This document shows, in pieces, positions 1 through 5,711 of a stretch of 5,711 nucleotides of DNA. Source of the stretch: Flavobacteriaceae bacterium UBA3179 (GTDB lineage Bacteria > Bacteroidota > Bacteroidia > Flavobacteriales > Flavobacteriaceae); assembly GCA_002364245.1 (NCBI GenBank), contig DEXR01000007.1:430-6140 (forward strand). The letters are read 5' to 3'. The notes under the pieces were generated by a model, which worked only from the letters and a program-made list of their open reading frames with translations, was not told the origin of the DNA and searched no databases. The translations under genes were made by a program, and so were the position numbers. Numbering within the stretch: position 1 is the first letter of the stretch; the number at the start of each line of letters is the position of its first letter.

Positions 1-625
1 TTAAAACTTTTTTTGTATTTATATCAACATATATTTTATAGGGAAGTTTGTCCTTATTGTTAAAAATTAATGTTTTATAACAGAACCAAAACTTGTTCTG
101 CTTTAAACCGGGAAGGGCTAAAATAAAAGGATTACTTGTGTCTAATATTTCAATGTTTTGGTAGGTATCTTTTACTATTTGATTGTTTTCTTCTTCGGAA
201 ATTTTAATTTCTGTTGTAACACTAATATCATTAAATAACAATCCATTTGCATAGGTAACTTTACCATTATCGATGTGGAGAATATAGCTACTCCCTTCTA
301 CAGGGTATTCCTTATGAAATTGTTGATAGTAAACATTTAAACTTTTCTCGCTAGTATTGATTTGTCTTTTCTCTCTTATGGTTACACCTAGTTCTTTACT
401 TGCCCAGCTTGGAAAATTAATGCTATTGAGAGTATTGTCTGGATAAAAACCAACCCGTTCAGGCAAACTGGAATAATTACCATGTTGTGCGGTTGCTTGT
501 GGTTTTTTGGGTTGTTCTGGGGCTATTTTTTCAGTCATTTTTTTAATTACTCCTTGATAGACACTGTTACAGGAAATAAGCGTAACCATAAAAACTAATA
601 ATATTGTTGAAAGTATCTTTTTCAT
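1..625 (-). CDS. Lipoprotein with FTP/PepSY propeptide, possible M4-type metallopeptidase precursor (3' end cut by window edge)
   Basis: An uninterrupted frame begins at the ATG at 625 and runs off the left edge after 208 codons, so only the N-terminal part is visible. Residues 1-19 form a lipoprotein signal (Lys-rich start, hydrophobic core, lipobox LISC with Cys19), followed by a Lys/Pro/Gln-rich linker to about residue 50. Residues 97-134 (VYYQQFHKEYPVEG, then HIDNGKV and NG) match the FTP motif of fungalysin/thermolysin propeptides. Residues 143-208 look like a PepSY segment, ending in YKIYVDINTKKVL, which resembles the 'vDa.tGevl' end of M4 propeptides. In M4 enzymes these domains chaperone and inhibit the catalytic domain. 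No catalytic HExxH is in the window, so this may be a zymogen or a stand-alone propeptide-like protein. The lipoprotein signal would anchor it to the envelope. The start lies 6 bp past the cognate stop of the upstream pseudogene, after a purine-rich stretch. Confidence 0.8.
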   Translation of the reverse strand, partial: MKKILSTILLVFMVTLISCNSVYQGVIKKMTEKIAPEQPKKPQATAQHGNYSSLPERVGFYPDNTLNSINFPSWASKELGVTIREKRQINTSEKSLNVYYQQFHKEYPVEGSSYILHIDNGKVTYANGLLFNDISVTTEIKISEEENNQIVKDTYQNIEILDTSNPFILALPGLKQNKFWFCYKTLIFNNKDKLPYKIYVDINTKKVL

Positions 626-630
626 TTTCT

Positions 631-990
631 CTACTCTTTAAATGTTTCTATTGTAATTAACCAATAAGCGGTGCAATGCTATTTGGTGGGTCGGGGCCTT
701 CAAATTTTATTAACAGGGTGTCTTTATTAGCAATAACCTGTAAAGAACCTATTAATCTATCATCGCAGCCTGGGTAACCGTTTATTTTAGGTAATGTCCT
801 TACAGAGTCCAATACAAATGATTATGTTGTTTCGTGCCAACCGGTTTTTGAAATCTTGATGGTGTTTTTTTACTGTTAGTTTAGGACTGGGTATCGCTTT
901 TCCGGGTGTTTTAATGATTTCCTTTTCATGTGAATTGAATATTTTATTAAAGTAGGTTTTTGAAGTTCTATATTTAACCCCGACCATCAC
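631..990 (-). pseudogene. Degraded copy (B1) of the Cys-pair lipoprotein gene at 3330-3776
   Basis: Read on the minus strand, this stretch aligns with the intact gene at 3330-3776. In the first 100 aligned bases from 642 about three quarters are identical. Shared peptides include KTPGKAIPSP, SFVLDS, LPKING, GSLQV and IKFEG. Lesions seen are: (1) the N-terminus is missing, with no signal peptide and no MCQGYC segment; (2) a 2-bp deletion after the AAAAAA run near 865 shifts frame; (3) a CAA-to-TAA stop at 822-824 in the ancestral frame; (4) Tyr replaces the first Cys of the CPGC motif; (5) a 1-bp deletion near 662 shifts frame just before the end, so the ancestral stop (631-633) is out of frame. 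A 67-residue open frame at 787-990 is the shifted upstream piece and is not a credible gene. The remnant overlaps the end of the gene at 974-1738. Confidence 0.9.
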
Positions 991-1738
991 TACAGGGAAG
1001 AGCTTTCATTTTAAGACCAATTTCAATGGCTTTTTTCATAATTGGAACTGGGTGATATTCTTCTAATAACCGCTGAAGGACCAAATCAAGATATGAATCA
1101 ATATTATCTTCATTCATCGTAGAACCATTTAATAGATAAAGTAGCATCACATACTTAGTAAGTGTTTCTATAAAATCTTGCTCTATATCTGAATAGTTCA
1201 CCATACAATGCTCAGGGACAACCCCACTCAATATACCATCTTCACATGCTTTCCGTTTTAGAGAAAACTCTTTGTAATCATTTTTTAATTGCTCATAAGC
1301 TTCGTATTCATCTGTTCCTGGGCTATCCCGAGCCATCCATTCTTCATAAAGCTCATCGTAACAATACTCTATACCGGTAAATGATGCCTTTACCATTAAT
1401 TGCATTCCATATGAATCATATTGTTCTTGACACAGTGCTGCATTCTCCGCTCTAGCTTCAATCTCACTATCGAGTTCTGCTAATTTTAGAATCATATAAA
1501 TACACTTTAGCTCTGAAGAATATTTATCTAAGTCGTCTAAACCATGGGTATAGAATGCTATCTGTTCTCTTAGTTTTTTCATCCCTTTGGACTCTGGAGC
1601 AGCTTGCGGGTCTTCTACTTCTCCACCCAACATCCCCTTAACTTCATTAAAAATATCACCCAATACTCCATCGGTTTGTGCCTGTATGCTGCTCATCGAA
1701 AGGAGGCTTATTGCAAGTAAAAAATAGATCGTTTTCAT
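974..1738 (-). CDS. Secreted six-cysteine alpha-helical protein A1 (family not recognised)
   Basis: 254 residues. A signal peptidase I signal covers residues 1-20 (cleavage likely SIQA|Q), so the product is exported to the periplasm or beyond. The mature protein looks mainly helical and acidic, with no known catalytic motif. It is a paralog of the next gene upstream (1846-2592). Residues 70-130 (LDKYS to CYDEL) are about 74% identical to that paralog, with the core YGMQLMVKAS unchanged; the C-terminal EY[HN]PV segment and the LPC end are also shared. Six cysteines (79, 103, 126, 165, 178, 249) all have counterparts in the paralog, with identical spacing for 79-103-126 and for 165-178, which suggests disulfides. 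The last five residues (SDGRG) after LPC are absent in the paralog, which ends LPCK, and they run into pseudogene sequence. Function is unknown. Confidence 0.8.
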   Translation of the reverse strand: MKTIYFLLAISLLSMSSIQAQTDGVLGDIFNEVKGMLGGEVEDPQAAPESKGMKKLREQIAFYTHGLDDLDKYSSELKCIYMILKLAELDSEIEARAENAALCQEQYDSYGMQLMVKASFTGIEYCYDELYEEWMARDSPGTDEYEAYEQLKNDYKEFSLKRKACEDGILSGVVPEHCMVNYSDIEQDFIETLTKYVMLLYLLNGSTMNEDNIDSYLDLVLQRLLEEYHPVPIMKKAIEIGLKMKALPCSDGRG

Positions 1739-1845
1739 GCTTTTTGGTATTTTGATTAATTACAATTATTCACAGTAGCTTATTTAATATATTCTAAACA
1801 TTTAGATACTGATAGCAGGGAGTATTTATTTAATGTTGACCATTG

Positions 1846-2592
1846 CTATTTGCAAGGGAGGGAACTCATTACTGAGCCAATATTAATTGATTTCGCTAGT
1901 GCCGCAACGGGATTGTATTCTTGAATTAAATATTTAAGTAGCGCCATAAAATAGTAAGCTTTCAAATCATCATCCAACTCACCATTTATAAGCAAATTAT
2001 TAAAAGCAGCATCGAAAGGGCCTAAAGTCAAGCCTACAGTTTTAACAAAATCTATTTCTAGTTTGGAAATTCCTTTAAAAGAGCTGCATTTTTCAGGTTC
2101 ACTTGGCTTTAATCCACTTTTATAGCAACTTATGGCTCTGTCACTTAAATCTAGATATTCAAGCATTAATTGGCCTAAATCAGTATAATTGGATTCATCA
2201 AATAGTTCGGTTAATGAGTCAAAACAATACCCTATTCCCGTATAGGATGCCTTTACCATAAGTTGCATGCCGTATAAATCATATTTTTCTTGACACAGTG
2301 CTGTATTCTCAATTCGAGTTTCTAAGCTTTGTTCTAGTAAAGCTAATTTTAGTATCAAATAAATACATTTTAGCTCTCGAGAGTATTTATCAAGTCCGTT
2401 TATTCCAGCGAGTATTTCTTTAATTTCATTTTTAAATTCTTTCATGGACGCCGTATCGGCTGCTTCCTGTTGTGCATCTCCTACTTTTTCTTGAACTTCT
2501 TCCATGATATCACCAAATATTCCTTCTATTTGTGCGAAGGAAGATGCTGTGGATAGAAATAAGGCTGTAATAAGTATGTATATCGTTTTCAT
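1846..2592 (-). CDS. Secreted six-cysteine alpha-helical protein A2 (paralog of A1)
   Basis: 248 residues, beginning with the same MKTIY start as A1 and a signal peptidase I signal (SSFA|Q, residues 1-20). The N-terminal part after the signal (about 22-60) is an acidic, Gln/Glu-rich, probably helical stretch. Residues 67-127 form the block conserved with A1. Cysteines sit at 76, 100, 123, 156, 169 and 247; the first three keep the 24- and 23-residue spacing seen in A1, and the fourth and fifth keep a 13-residue spacing. The gene starts 11 bp after the stop of the lipoprotein gene at 2604-3227, so the two are probably cotranscribed. A 107-bp gap separates it from A1. The C-terminus LPCK probably represents the ancestral end of the family. 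I do not recognise the family; no enzyme motif is seen. A soluble secreted or periplasmic structural or binding role is possible but unproven. Confidence 0.82.
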   Translation of the reverse strand: MKTIYILITALFLSTASSFAQIEGIFGDIMEEVQEKVGDAQQEAADTASMKEFKNEIKEILAGINGLDKYSRELKCIYLILKLALLEQSLETRIENTALCQEKYDLYGMQLMVKASYTGIGYCFDSLTELFDESNYTDLGQLMLEYLDLSDRAISCYKSGLKPSEPEKCSSFKGISKLEIDFVKTVGLTLGPFDAAFNNLLINGELDDDLKAYYFMALLKYLIQEYNPVAALAKSINIGSVMSSLPCK

Positions 2593-2603
2593 ATCATTAG
2601 ATT

Positions 2604-3227
2604 TTATATTCCAGGAAGTGCATTAAAATGAAATTGACCTGCATATTCCCAAAGCGATTTTTCAGTTATATTTTGCGTTTCGATTTTAACAAGATATCGA
2701 TCGTTAGTTGTAAATTGTAAAATATAGGTGTCGTCCTGTTTGTTATATTTTTGAAAGTAAACCGTACCGTTTTTGTATATTGTTTTTTGAAATCCTTTAT
2801 CGTTTGATGTTGAGCGAGTAATGCGTTCTAAATCTAAGAAAGGGCTAATCGCCACACTCCCCATATGACCAGCTCCATCCATAAGAGTGATATCTAATTG
2901 GTCACTATCATTCAAACTTTTAAAGCTTGCTATTGTAACAAAGGTGAATGAGGTTGGCATTGCATTGGTTTTATAGGTCACACGATCTAAGTTGCCCAAC
3001 TTATCCGGCATCCAAGCATCCATATCCCTACTGCTTATAGGCGTACGTTTTTTAAGTTTATCGGTTATAGGTTTTTGCTCAGCTTCTATTTCATTTAAGA
3101 TTTCCTCTGTGATGTATGGTTCTTCTTCAGGCTCTTTTGCTGATGAATTCTTTTTTTCACCACAACCACTATTTAATAGAATAGCTAGGCTAATAAAGAG
3201 CACAAGATTTAGTTTTGTATAGTTCAT
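2604..3227 (-). CDS. Putative lipoprotein of unknown function
   Basis: 207 residues. The N-terminus MNYTKLNLVL plus a hydrophobic core ends in a lipobox-like NSGC with Cys22. The position -3 residue is Asn, atypical for Proteobacteria but tolerated in Bacteroidota. An acidic, Lys/Glu-rich linker (about 24-60, with KEPEEEP) leads to a globular domain from about 70 to 205. That domain shows a pattern of 'MPDKLGNLDRV' near 73-83, a strand ITLMDGAGHMG near 113-123, and an ending with RYLVKIETQNITEKSL. This resembles, from memory only, a loosely defined group of bacterial secreted proteins with an LP-x-x-LG-G-x-x-R opening. It has no cysteines beyond the lipobox and no catalytic motif. It follows the Cys-pair lipoprotein B2 after a 102-bp gap and precedes A2 by 11 bp. 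The start is chosen for the clear signal sequence right after it. Confidence 0.8.
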   Translation of the reverse strand: MNYTKLNLVLFISLAILLNSGCGEKKNSSAKEPEEEPYITEEILNEIEAEQKPITDKLKKRTPISSRDMDAWMPDKLGNLDRVTYKTNAMPTSFTFVTIASFKSLNDSDQLDITLMDGAGHMGSVAISPFLDLERITRSTSNDKGFQKTIYKNGTVYFQKYNKQDDTYILQFTTNDRYLVKIETQNITEKSLWEYAGQFHFNALPGI

Positions 3228-3273
3228 GATGCAGGTGTATTAATTTCTAGAGATATAATTTTTTTATAGAGTG

Positions 3274-3324
3274 TTATGGTATCGTCTTTAATTCTGTAGA
3301 GATTATCTGTGTGTTATTTTTCAT
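3274..3324 (-). other. Possible remnant of a duplicated lipoprotein gene start (16 codons)
   Basis: Directly after the stop of B2, on the minus strand, an ATG at 3324 opens a 16-codon frame (MKNNTQIISTELKTIP, then stop at 3274-3276). The ATG sits at nearly the same distance from the B stop as the real start of the FTP/PepSY lipoprotein (ATG at 625) sits from the B1 stop. The bases that follow, allowing about 9 extra bases after ATGAAAA, resemble the start of that gene (AGATA.T.TC.ACA...ATTA). I read it as a decayed piece of the duplicated unit rather than a real small gene. The alignment is short and AT-rich, so chance similarity is not excluded. Confidence 0.3.
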
Positions 3325-3329
3325 TTTTT

Positions 3330-3776
3330 CTATTCCTTAAATGTTTCTTTAGTAATTAACCTAACCAAAGGGGTAATACTTTTTGGGGGATTAGGCCCTT
3401 CAAATTTTATTGAAATGGTATCTTTTTCAGAAATTACCTGTAAAGAACCTATAGCACCATCATCGCAACCGGGACATCCGTTTATTTTGGGTAAGGCTCT
3501 TATGGAGTCTAATACAAATGATTGTCTTATCTGTTGCCATTCTTCTGTTGTGAGCTTGATAGTATCTTTTTTAACTTTTAGTTCAGGACTGGGTATCGCT
3601 TTTCCAGGTGTTTTGGTAACTTCCTTATAATTTTTTTTTACAATAAAGGTGTAATCACAATATCCTTGGCACATCGCTGAACTGTATTCTAGTTTAATTT
3701 CAGTAACGTGTTCCTCTTGCTGTAAGCAGGAGACATTTCCAAATATTATTATGAAAAAAAGTATAAATGGTTTCAT
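3330..3776 (-). CDS. Small Cys-pair lipoprotein B2 (intact copy, DUF6438-like)
   Basis: 148 residues. A hydrophobic N-terminus ends in NVSC (Cys17), a relaxed Bacteroidota-type lipobox, followed by the acidic LQQEEH. The mature part contains two cysteine pairs: MCQGYC (Cys36, Cys40) in a first beta-rich segment and GCPGCDDG (Cys101, Cys104) near the end. A TTEEWQQI helix lies between them (about 76-83). The IKLEYSS..C.GYC opening and C..C-Asp pattern recall small bacteroidotal lipoproteins with a C-x-G-x-C motif such as DUF6438, but this is a recollection of the pattern, not a domain hit. The four cysteines could form disulfides or bind a metal. It starts 12 bp after the stop of the Ig-like lipoprotein gene, so the pair is probably one transcript. 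A degraded paralog lies at 631-990. Function is unknown. Confidence 0.8.
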   Translation of the reverse strand: MKPFILFFIIIFGNVSCLQQEEHVTEIKLEYSSAMCQGYCDYTFIVKKNYKEVTKTPGKAIPSPELKVKKDTIKLTTEEWQQIRQSFVLDSIRALPKINGCPGCDDGAIGSLQVISEKDTISIKFEGPNPPKSITPLVRLITKETFKE

Positions 3777-3788
3777 AACACTAGATTT

Positions 3789-4448
3789 TTAATCTAAAAT
3801 AACCTCAAATTCGCCTCCTTCATTACCATCTTCTGCACCGTGGCCACTATACCAATTACCAGTATAGACTGCTTGTGTGCTGGTTTGGGTGATTGTTCCA
3901 GATACAGAAAATTTGGCGTTAGGACTATTATCATAAATGTAATCTGCAGTGAGGATACCATCAATTAATTGCCAGGTTCCAGAACCAGTTGTCGGATTGT
4001 TAGGATCATCGACTGCTAGCTCCATTGTACCGTCAATATTGAAATGGATTTGAAAAAAGTAGAAATCGCTATACGTACCCGTAAATGTTCCTTGTAGTGG
4101 GTTGCTAAGATTATAATTAACTGTAGTTTGACCAGCACTGTTTGAAGCTAGTATTTCAACACTATAATCACCGGGCTGTAGCAACTTATTCCAGTTTAAT
4201 ACCCCTGTAGTACTGTTAATACTTAGCCCCTCTATGTTGCTATTCAAAGAAATAGTACCTTGGTTTCCATTCCAGTTGATAGTTGGAGCAGAGGAATTAC
4301 CTTCCTCAAAAAAGGTGGCGGTTGTATTTGTAGAAGAATATGTTAAAGAAGGCGCTAAGACTGCTTCGTCATCATCTGTTAAGCCACACGAAATCAATAA
4401 AGTTGAAATAATAAGAGGTATTACGGTTTGTGAAAAATAAGGTTTCAT
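3789..4448 (-). CDS. Ig-like lipoprotein with a C-terminal beta-rich domain
   Basis: 219 residues. The signal ends in a good lipobox LISC (Cys21). The residues after it, GLTDDDE, are an acidic run close to the lipidated Cys, like the lipoprotein export signal described in Capnocytophaga and Flavobacterium that sends lipoproteins to the cell surface. Residues 32-113 form an Ig-like (He_PIG/cadherin-like) domain: GTISLNSNIEGLSINSTTG is followed by GDYSVEILASNSAGQTTVNY, the usual 'sTG.i.w....G.Y.v...A.NsaG' signature. Residues 119-219 are a beta-rich domain with repeated G-T strands (GTFTGTYS, GTMEL, GTWQL, GTITQ, GNWYSGHG), suggesting a small calycin-like barrel. No catalytic residues stand out. 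It is the first gene after the regulator and sits 24 bp past a strong inverted repeat. A surface binding or adhesion role is plausible but inferred. Confidence 0.82.
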   Translation of the reverse strand: MKPYFSQTVIPLIISTLLISCGLTDDDEAVLAPSLTYSSTNTTATFFEEGNSSAPTINWNGNQGTISLNSNIEGLSINSTTGVLNWNKLLQPGDYSVEILASNSAGQTTVNYNLSNPLQGTFTGTYSDFYFFQIHFNIDGTMELAVDDPNNPTTGSGTWQLIDGILTADYIYDNSPNAKFSVSGTITQTSTQAVYTGNWYSGHGAEDGNEGGEFEVILD

Positions 4449-4472
4449 ACTAATTTAGTTTTAAGGTAACTG

Positions 4473-4512
4473 CTACTCGTACAGGAAGTCTATTTTTGAC
4501 TGTTCCGAGTAG
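4473..4512. promoter_or_regulatory. Inverted repeat upstream of the lipoprotein cluster
   Basis: A perfect 7-bp stem (CTACTCG at 4473-4479 with CGAGTAG at 4506-4512) encloses a partly palindromic interior (ACAGG on one side and CTGTT on the other). It lies 24 bp before the ATG at 4448, in the presumed leader of the Ig-like lipoprotein gene. On the plus strand it is followed by a T-rich tract (4513-4521), so it could act as a terminator of rightward transcription. On the minus strand it could instead be an operator or a leader hairpin. Neither reading is settled. I find no convincing Bacteroidota promoter (TTG about 20 bp before TAnnTTTG) on the minus strand in this gap. Confidence 0.4.
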
Positions 4513-4591
4513 TTTCTTTTTCTAGGAATAAAACTATAAAAGTGTTTGCCCTTGGACTTGAAGATATGTTTCAGAAGCTATTACAAATGTT

Positions 4592-4612
4592 GCAAAACAA
4601 TAAAAGTTTTGC
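4592..4612 (-). terminator. Hairpin directly after the hybrid regulator gene
   Basis: GCAAAAC (4592-4598) and GTTTTGC (4606-4612) form a perfect 7-bp stem with a 7-base loop, starting one base after the stop codon of the regulator. In the minus-strand transcript there is no clean U tract after the stem, so it may be a weak terminator or a 3' end stabiliser. The stem has only three G-C pairs. Confidence 0.4.
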
Positions 4613-4613
4613 T

Positions 4614-5711
4614 TTAGGTCTGTTTAAGCGTATATTCAGTCGGGGTACAACCATACACTTCCTTAAAGCAACGGGTAAAGTATGACGGAGAGTTAAAGCC
4701 TACTTGATAAGCAATTTCCGAAGTACTGCTATCTGTTTCTTTTAGTAAAGGACAGGCCAACTTTAAACGTTGTAATCTAATAAACGTCGTTGTGTTCATA
4801 CCAACAATAGAGGTCAGTTTGCGGTGCAGCTGGGTACGGCTCATGTGCATGAGCTTTGAAAACTCTTCACTAGTAAGTTCAGGGTCTGTAATGTGTTTGT
4901 CCAGTACCTCCTGCATACGGTTTAGAAAGTTTGTTTCGGTAGAGGTGATAGCGAGTTCAGGATTTAGCTCAAAAGTTTTACCGAAATGTTCTTTCAATTT
5001 TTGCCTGCTTTCTATCAGTTTTTCAACTCGTACACGTAGTTTTTCAATGCTGAAAGGTTTTGTGATGTAGGCATCGGCACCGGTTTTAAAACCTTCAATT
5101 TCATTTTCTTCACCTACTTTTGCCGTTAACAGGATGATGGGGATGTGGCTTGTTAACTCATCATTTTTTATCGTATTGCACAGCTCTATTCCGTTGGTGA
5201 CAGGCATCATAATGTCACTGATTACCAAATCTGGCAGTTCTTTGTTGGCTTTTTTAATTCCTTCTTCTCCGTTTTCCGCAGTAAATACATTATAAACCTC
5301 ATTGAGGTTGGAAGCAATATACTCTTGAATTTCAAGGTTATCTTCAACGACCAACACAGAGTGTCTTACCGTGTTTTTTTCAATTGTTTTATTTAAAATG
5401 GTTTCGGTTTCTTGACTGCCTTTATTTTGTTTAACGATTTCATTTTCAGCAAAAGCCTCTTTAGTTATAGGTATTGTTGCGCAAAAAGTTATTTGATTTG
5501 TGTTTTTTTCAGAAACCGATATTGAACCTTTATGCAGTGTAACTAGTTCTTTTACAAGTGCAAGACCTACACCCATCCCTTCTGACGACGAGTCGTCTTG
5601 ATGAAAACGTTTAAACAATTTATTTATATCTGTTTTTTTTGAATGGCCTTTTACATTAGTGATCGAAAGTTCTAAACTTCCTTCTTTTTTAAAAGCTGTA
5701 AGTTTAATTTC
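4614..5711 (-). CDS. Hybrid two-component sensor kinase/response regulator with AraC-type HTH (5' end cut by window edge)
   Basis: The frame is open from the right edge to the TAA at 4614-4616, giving the last 365 residues. A TTG at 5616-5618 also lies in frame but is internal, since the domain continues upstream of it. Visible residues 1-82 are the end of a histidine-kinase ATPase domain: LFKRFHQDD (32-40), the G2-type box GMGVGLALVKEL (45-56) and HKGSISV. A linker leads to a receiver domain (about 117-235) with acidic pair E123/D124, phosphoacceptor D166 in SDIMMP, T196 in LLTAK and K218 in ITKPF. The C-terminus (about 262-365) is an AraC-family DNA-binding domain with two helix-turn-helix units (279-304 and 330-360, the second with GFNSPSYFTRCFKE). 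Such proteins usually sense a ligand through an outer N-terminal part and activate nearby genes. The sensor region is outside the window. The adjacent lipoprotein cluster is a candidate target by position only. Confidence 0.95.
   Translation of the reverse strand, partial: EIKLTAFKKEGSLELSITNVKGHSKKTDINKLFKRFHQDDSSSEGMGVGLALVKELVTLHKGSISVSEKNTNQITFCATIPITKEAFAENEIVKQNKGSQETETILNKTIEKNTVRHSVLVVEDNLEIQEYIASNLNEVYNVFTAENGEEGIKKANKELPDLVISDIMMPVTNGIELCNTIKNDELTSHIPIILLTAKVGEENEIEGFKTGADAYITKPFSIEKLRVRVEKLIESRQKLKEHFGKTFELNPELAITSTETNFLNRMQEVLDKHITDPELTSEEFSKLMHMSRTQLHRKLTSIVGMNTTTFIRLQRLKLACPLLKETDSSTSEIAYQVGFNSPSYFTRCFKEVYGCTPTEYTLKQT

Noticed and set aside
787..990. A 67-residue open frame that could be called a small gene
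   Set aside because: It has no signal or own conservation; its middle matches B2 and its end is out of the ancestral frame after a 2-bp deletion, so it is part of the pseudogene.
1794..1805. Small palindrome CTAAACATTTAG between A1 and A2
   Set aside because: Five-base AT-rich arms are expected by chance in such sequence and there is no supporting promoter or T-tract.
974..2592. Similarity of A1/A2 to conjugation TraI/VirB5-like secreted helical proteins
   Set aside because: Only the general character (signal peptide, helical, Gln/Glu-rich) is alike. The six cysteines and the YGMQLMVKAS core do not match what I know of those families, and no other conjugation gene is present.
2992..3222. 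Plus-strand open frames at 2992-3222, 3415-3630, 4234-4440 and 4792-5070
   Set aside because: Each lies opposite a well-supported minus-strand gene, has no recognisable domain and reads as an antisense shadow.
3254..3268. TATAA/TTATA hairpin with a T5 loop in the gap before the 2604-3227 gene
   Set aside because: The stem has only A-T pairs and five of them, too weak for a terminator or structured leader.
4491..4498. TATTTTTG, a perfect match to the Bacteroidota -7 promoter element on the plus strand
   Set aside because: There is no TTG at the proper distance upstream, it lies in the loop of an inverted repeat, and no plus-strand gene follows.
4614..5618. Hybrid regulator starting at a TTG at 5618
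   Set aside because: The frame stays open to the right edge and the upstream codons continue the kinase ATPase domain, so the TTG is an internal Leu codon.

Overview
This AT-rich window, roughly one third G+C by eye, looks like a chromosomal segment from a member of the Bacteroidota, most likely Flavobacteriaceae. The evidence is a hybrid histidine kinase/response regulator ending in an AraC-type DNA-binding domain, several short lipoproteins with relaxed lipoboxes, weak Shine-Dalgarno sequences, and a bacteroidotal Ig-like lipoprotein. Every supported gene is on the minus strand, so transcription runs from high to low coordinates. I see no tRNA, rRNA, CRISPR array or insertion sequence.

In transcription order the window opens at the right edge with the C-terminal part of the hybrid two-component regulator (4614-5711). 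Next comes a 165-bp intergenic region with two perfect-stem inverted repeats. After it lies a run of small exported proteins: an Ig-like lipoprotein (3789-4448), a Cys-pair lipoprotein here called B2 (3330-3776), a lipoprotein of unknown function (2604-3227), and two tandem paralogous secreted proteins with six conserved cysteines, A2 (1846-2592) and A1 (974-1738). A degraded second copy of the Cys-pair gene, B1 (631-990), follows. The left edge cuts a lipoprotein carrying an FTP/PepSY propeptide like that of thermolysin-family metallopeptidases (1-625). Gaps of 11-12 bp (4448/3776 pair and 3227/2592 pair) and about 100 bp elsewhere suggest one or two operons.

The most informative structure is duplication. 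Genes A1 and A2 are tandem paralogs of a family I do not recognise, with all six cysteines conserved. B1 and B2 are about three-quarters identical in DNA, but B1 has lost its N-terminus and has a 2-bp deletion, an in-frame stop, a 1-bp deletion and a lost cysteine. The 3' end of A1 appears fused into the remnant of B1.

All intact products downstream of the regulator carry an export signal, so the locus is probably a cell-envelope or secreted-protein cassette. Its substrate or partner cannot be read from the sequence, and control by the adjacent regulator is an inference from position only.
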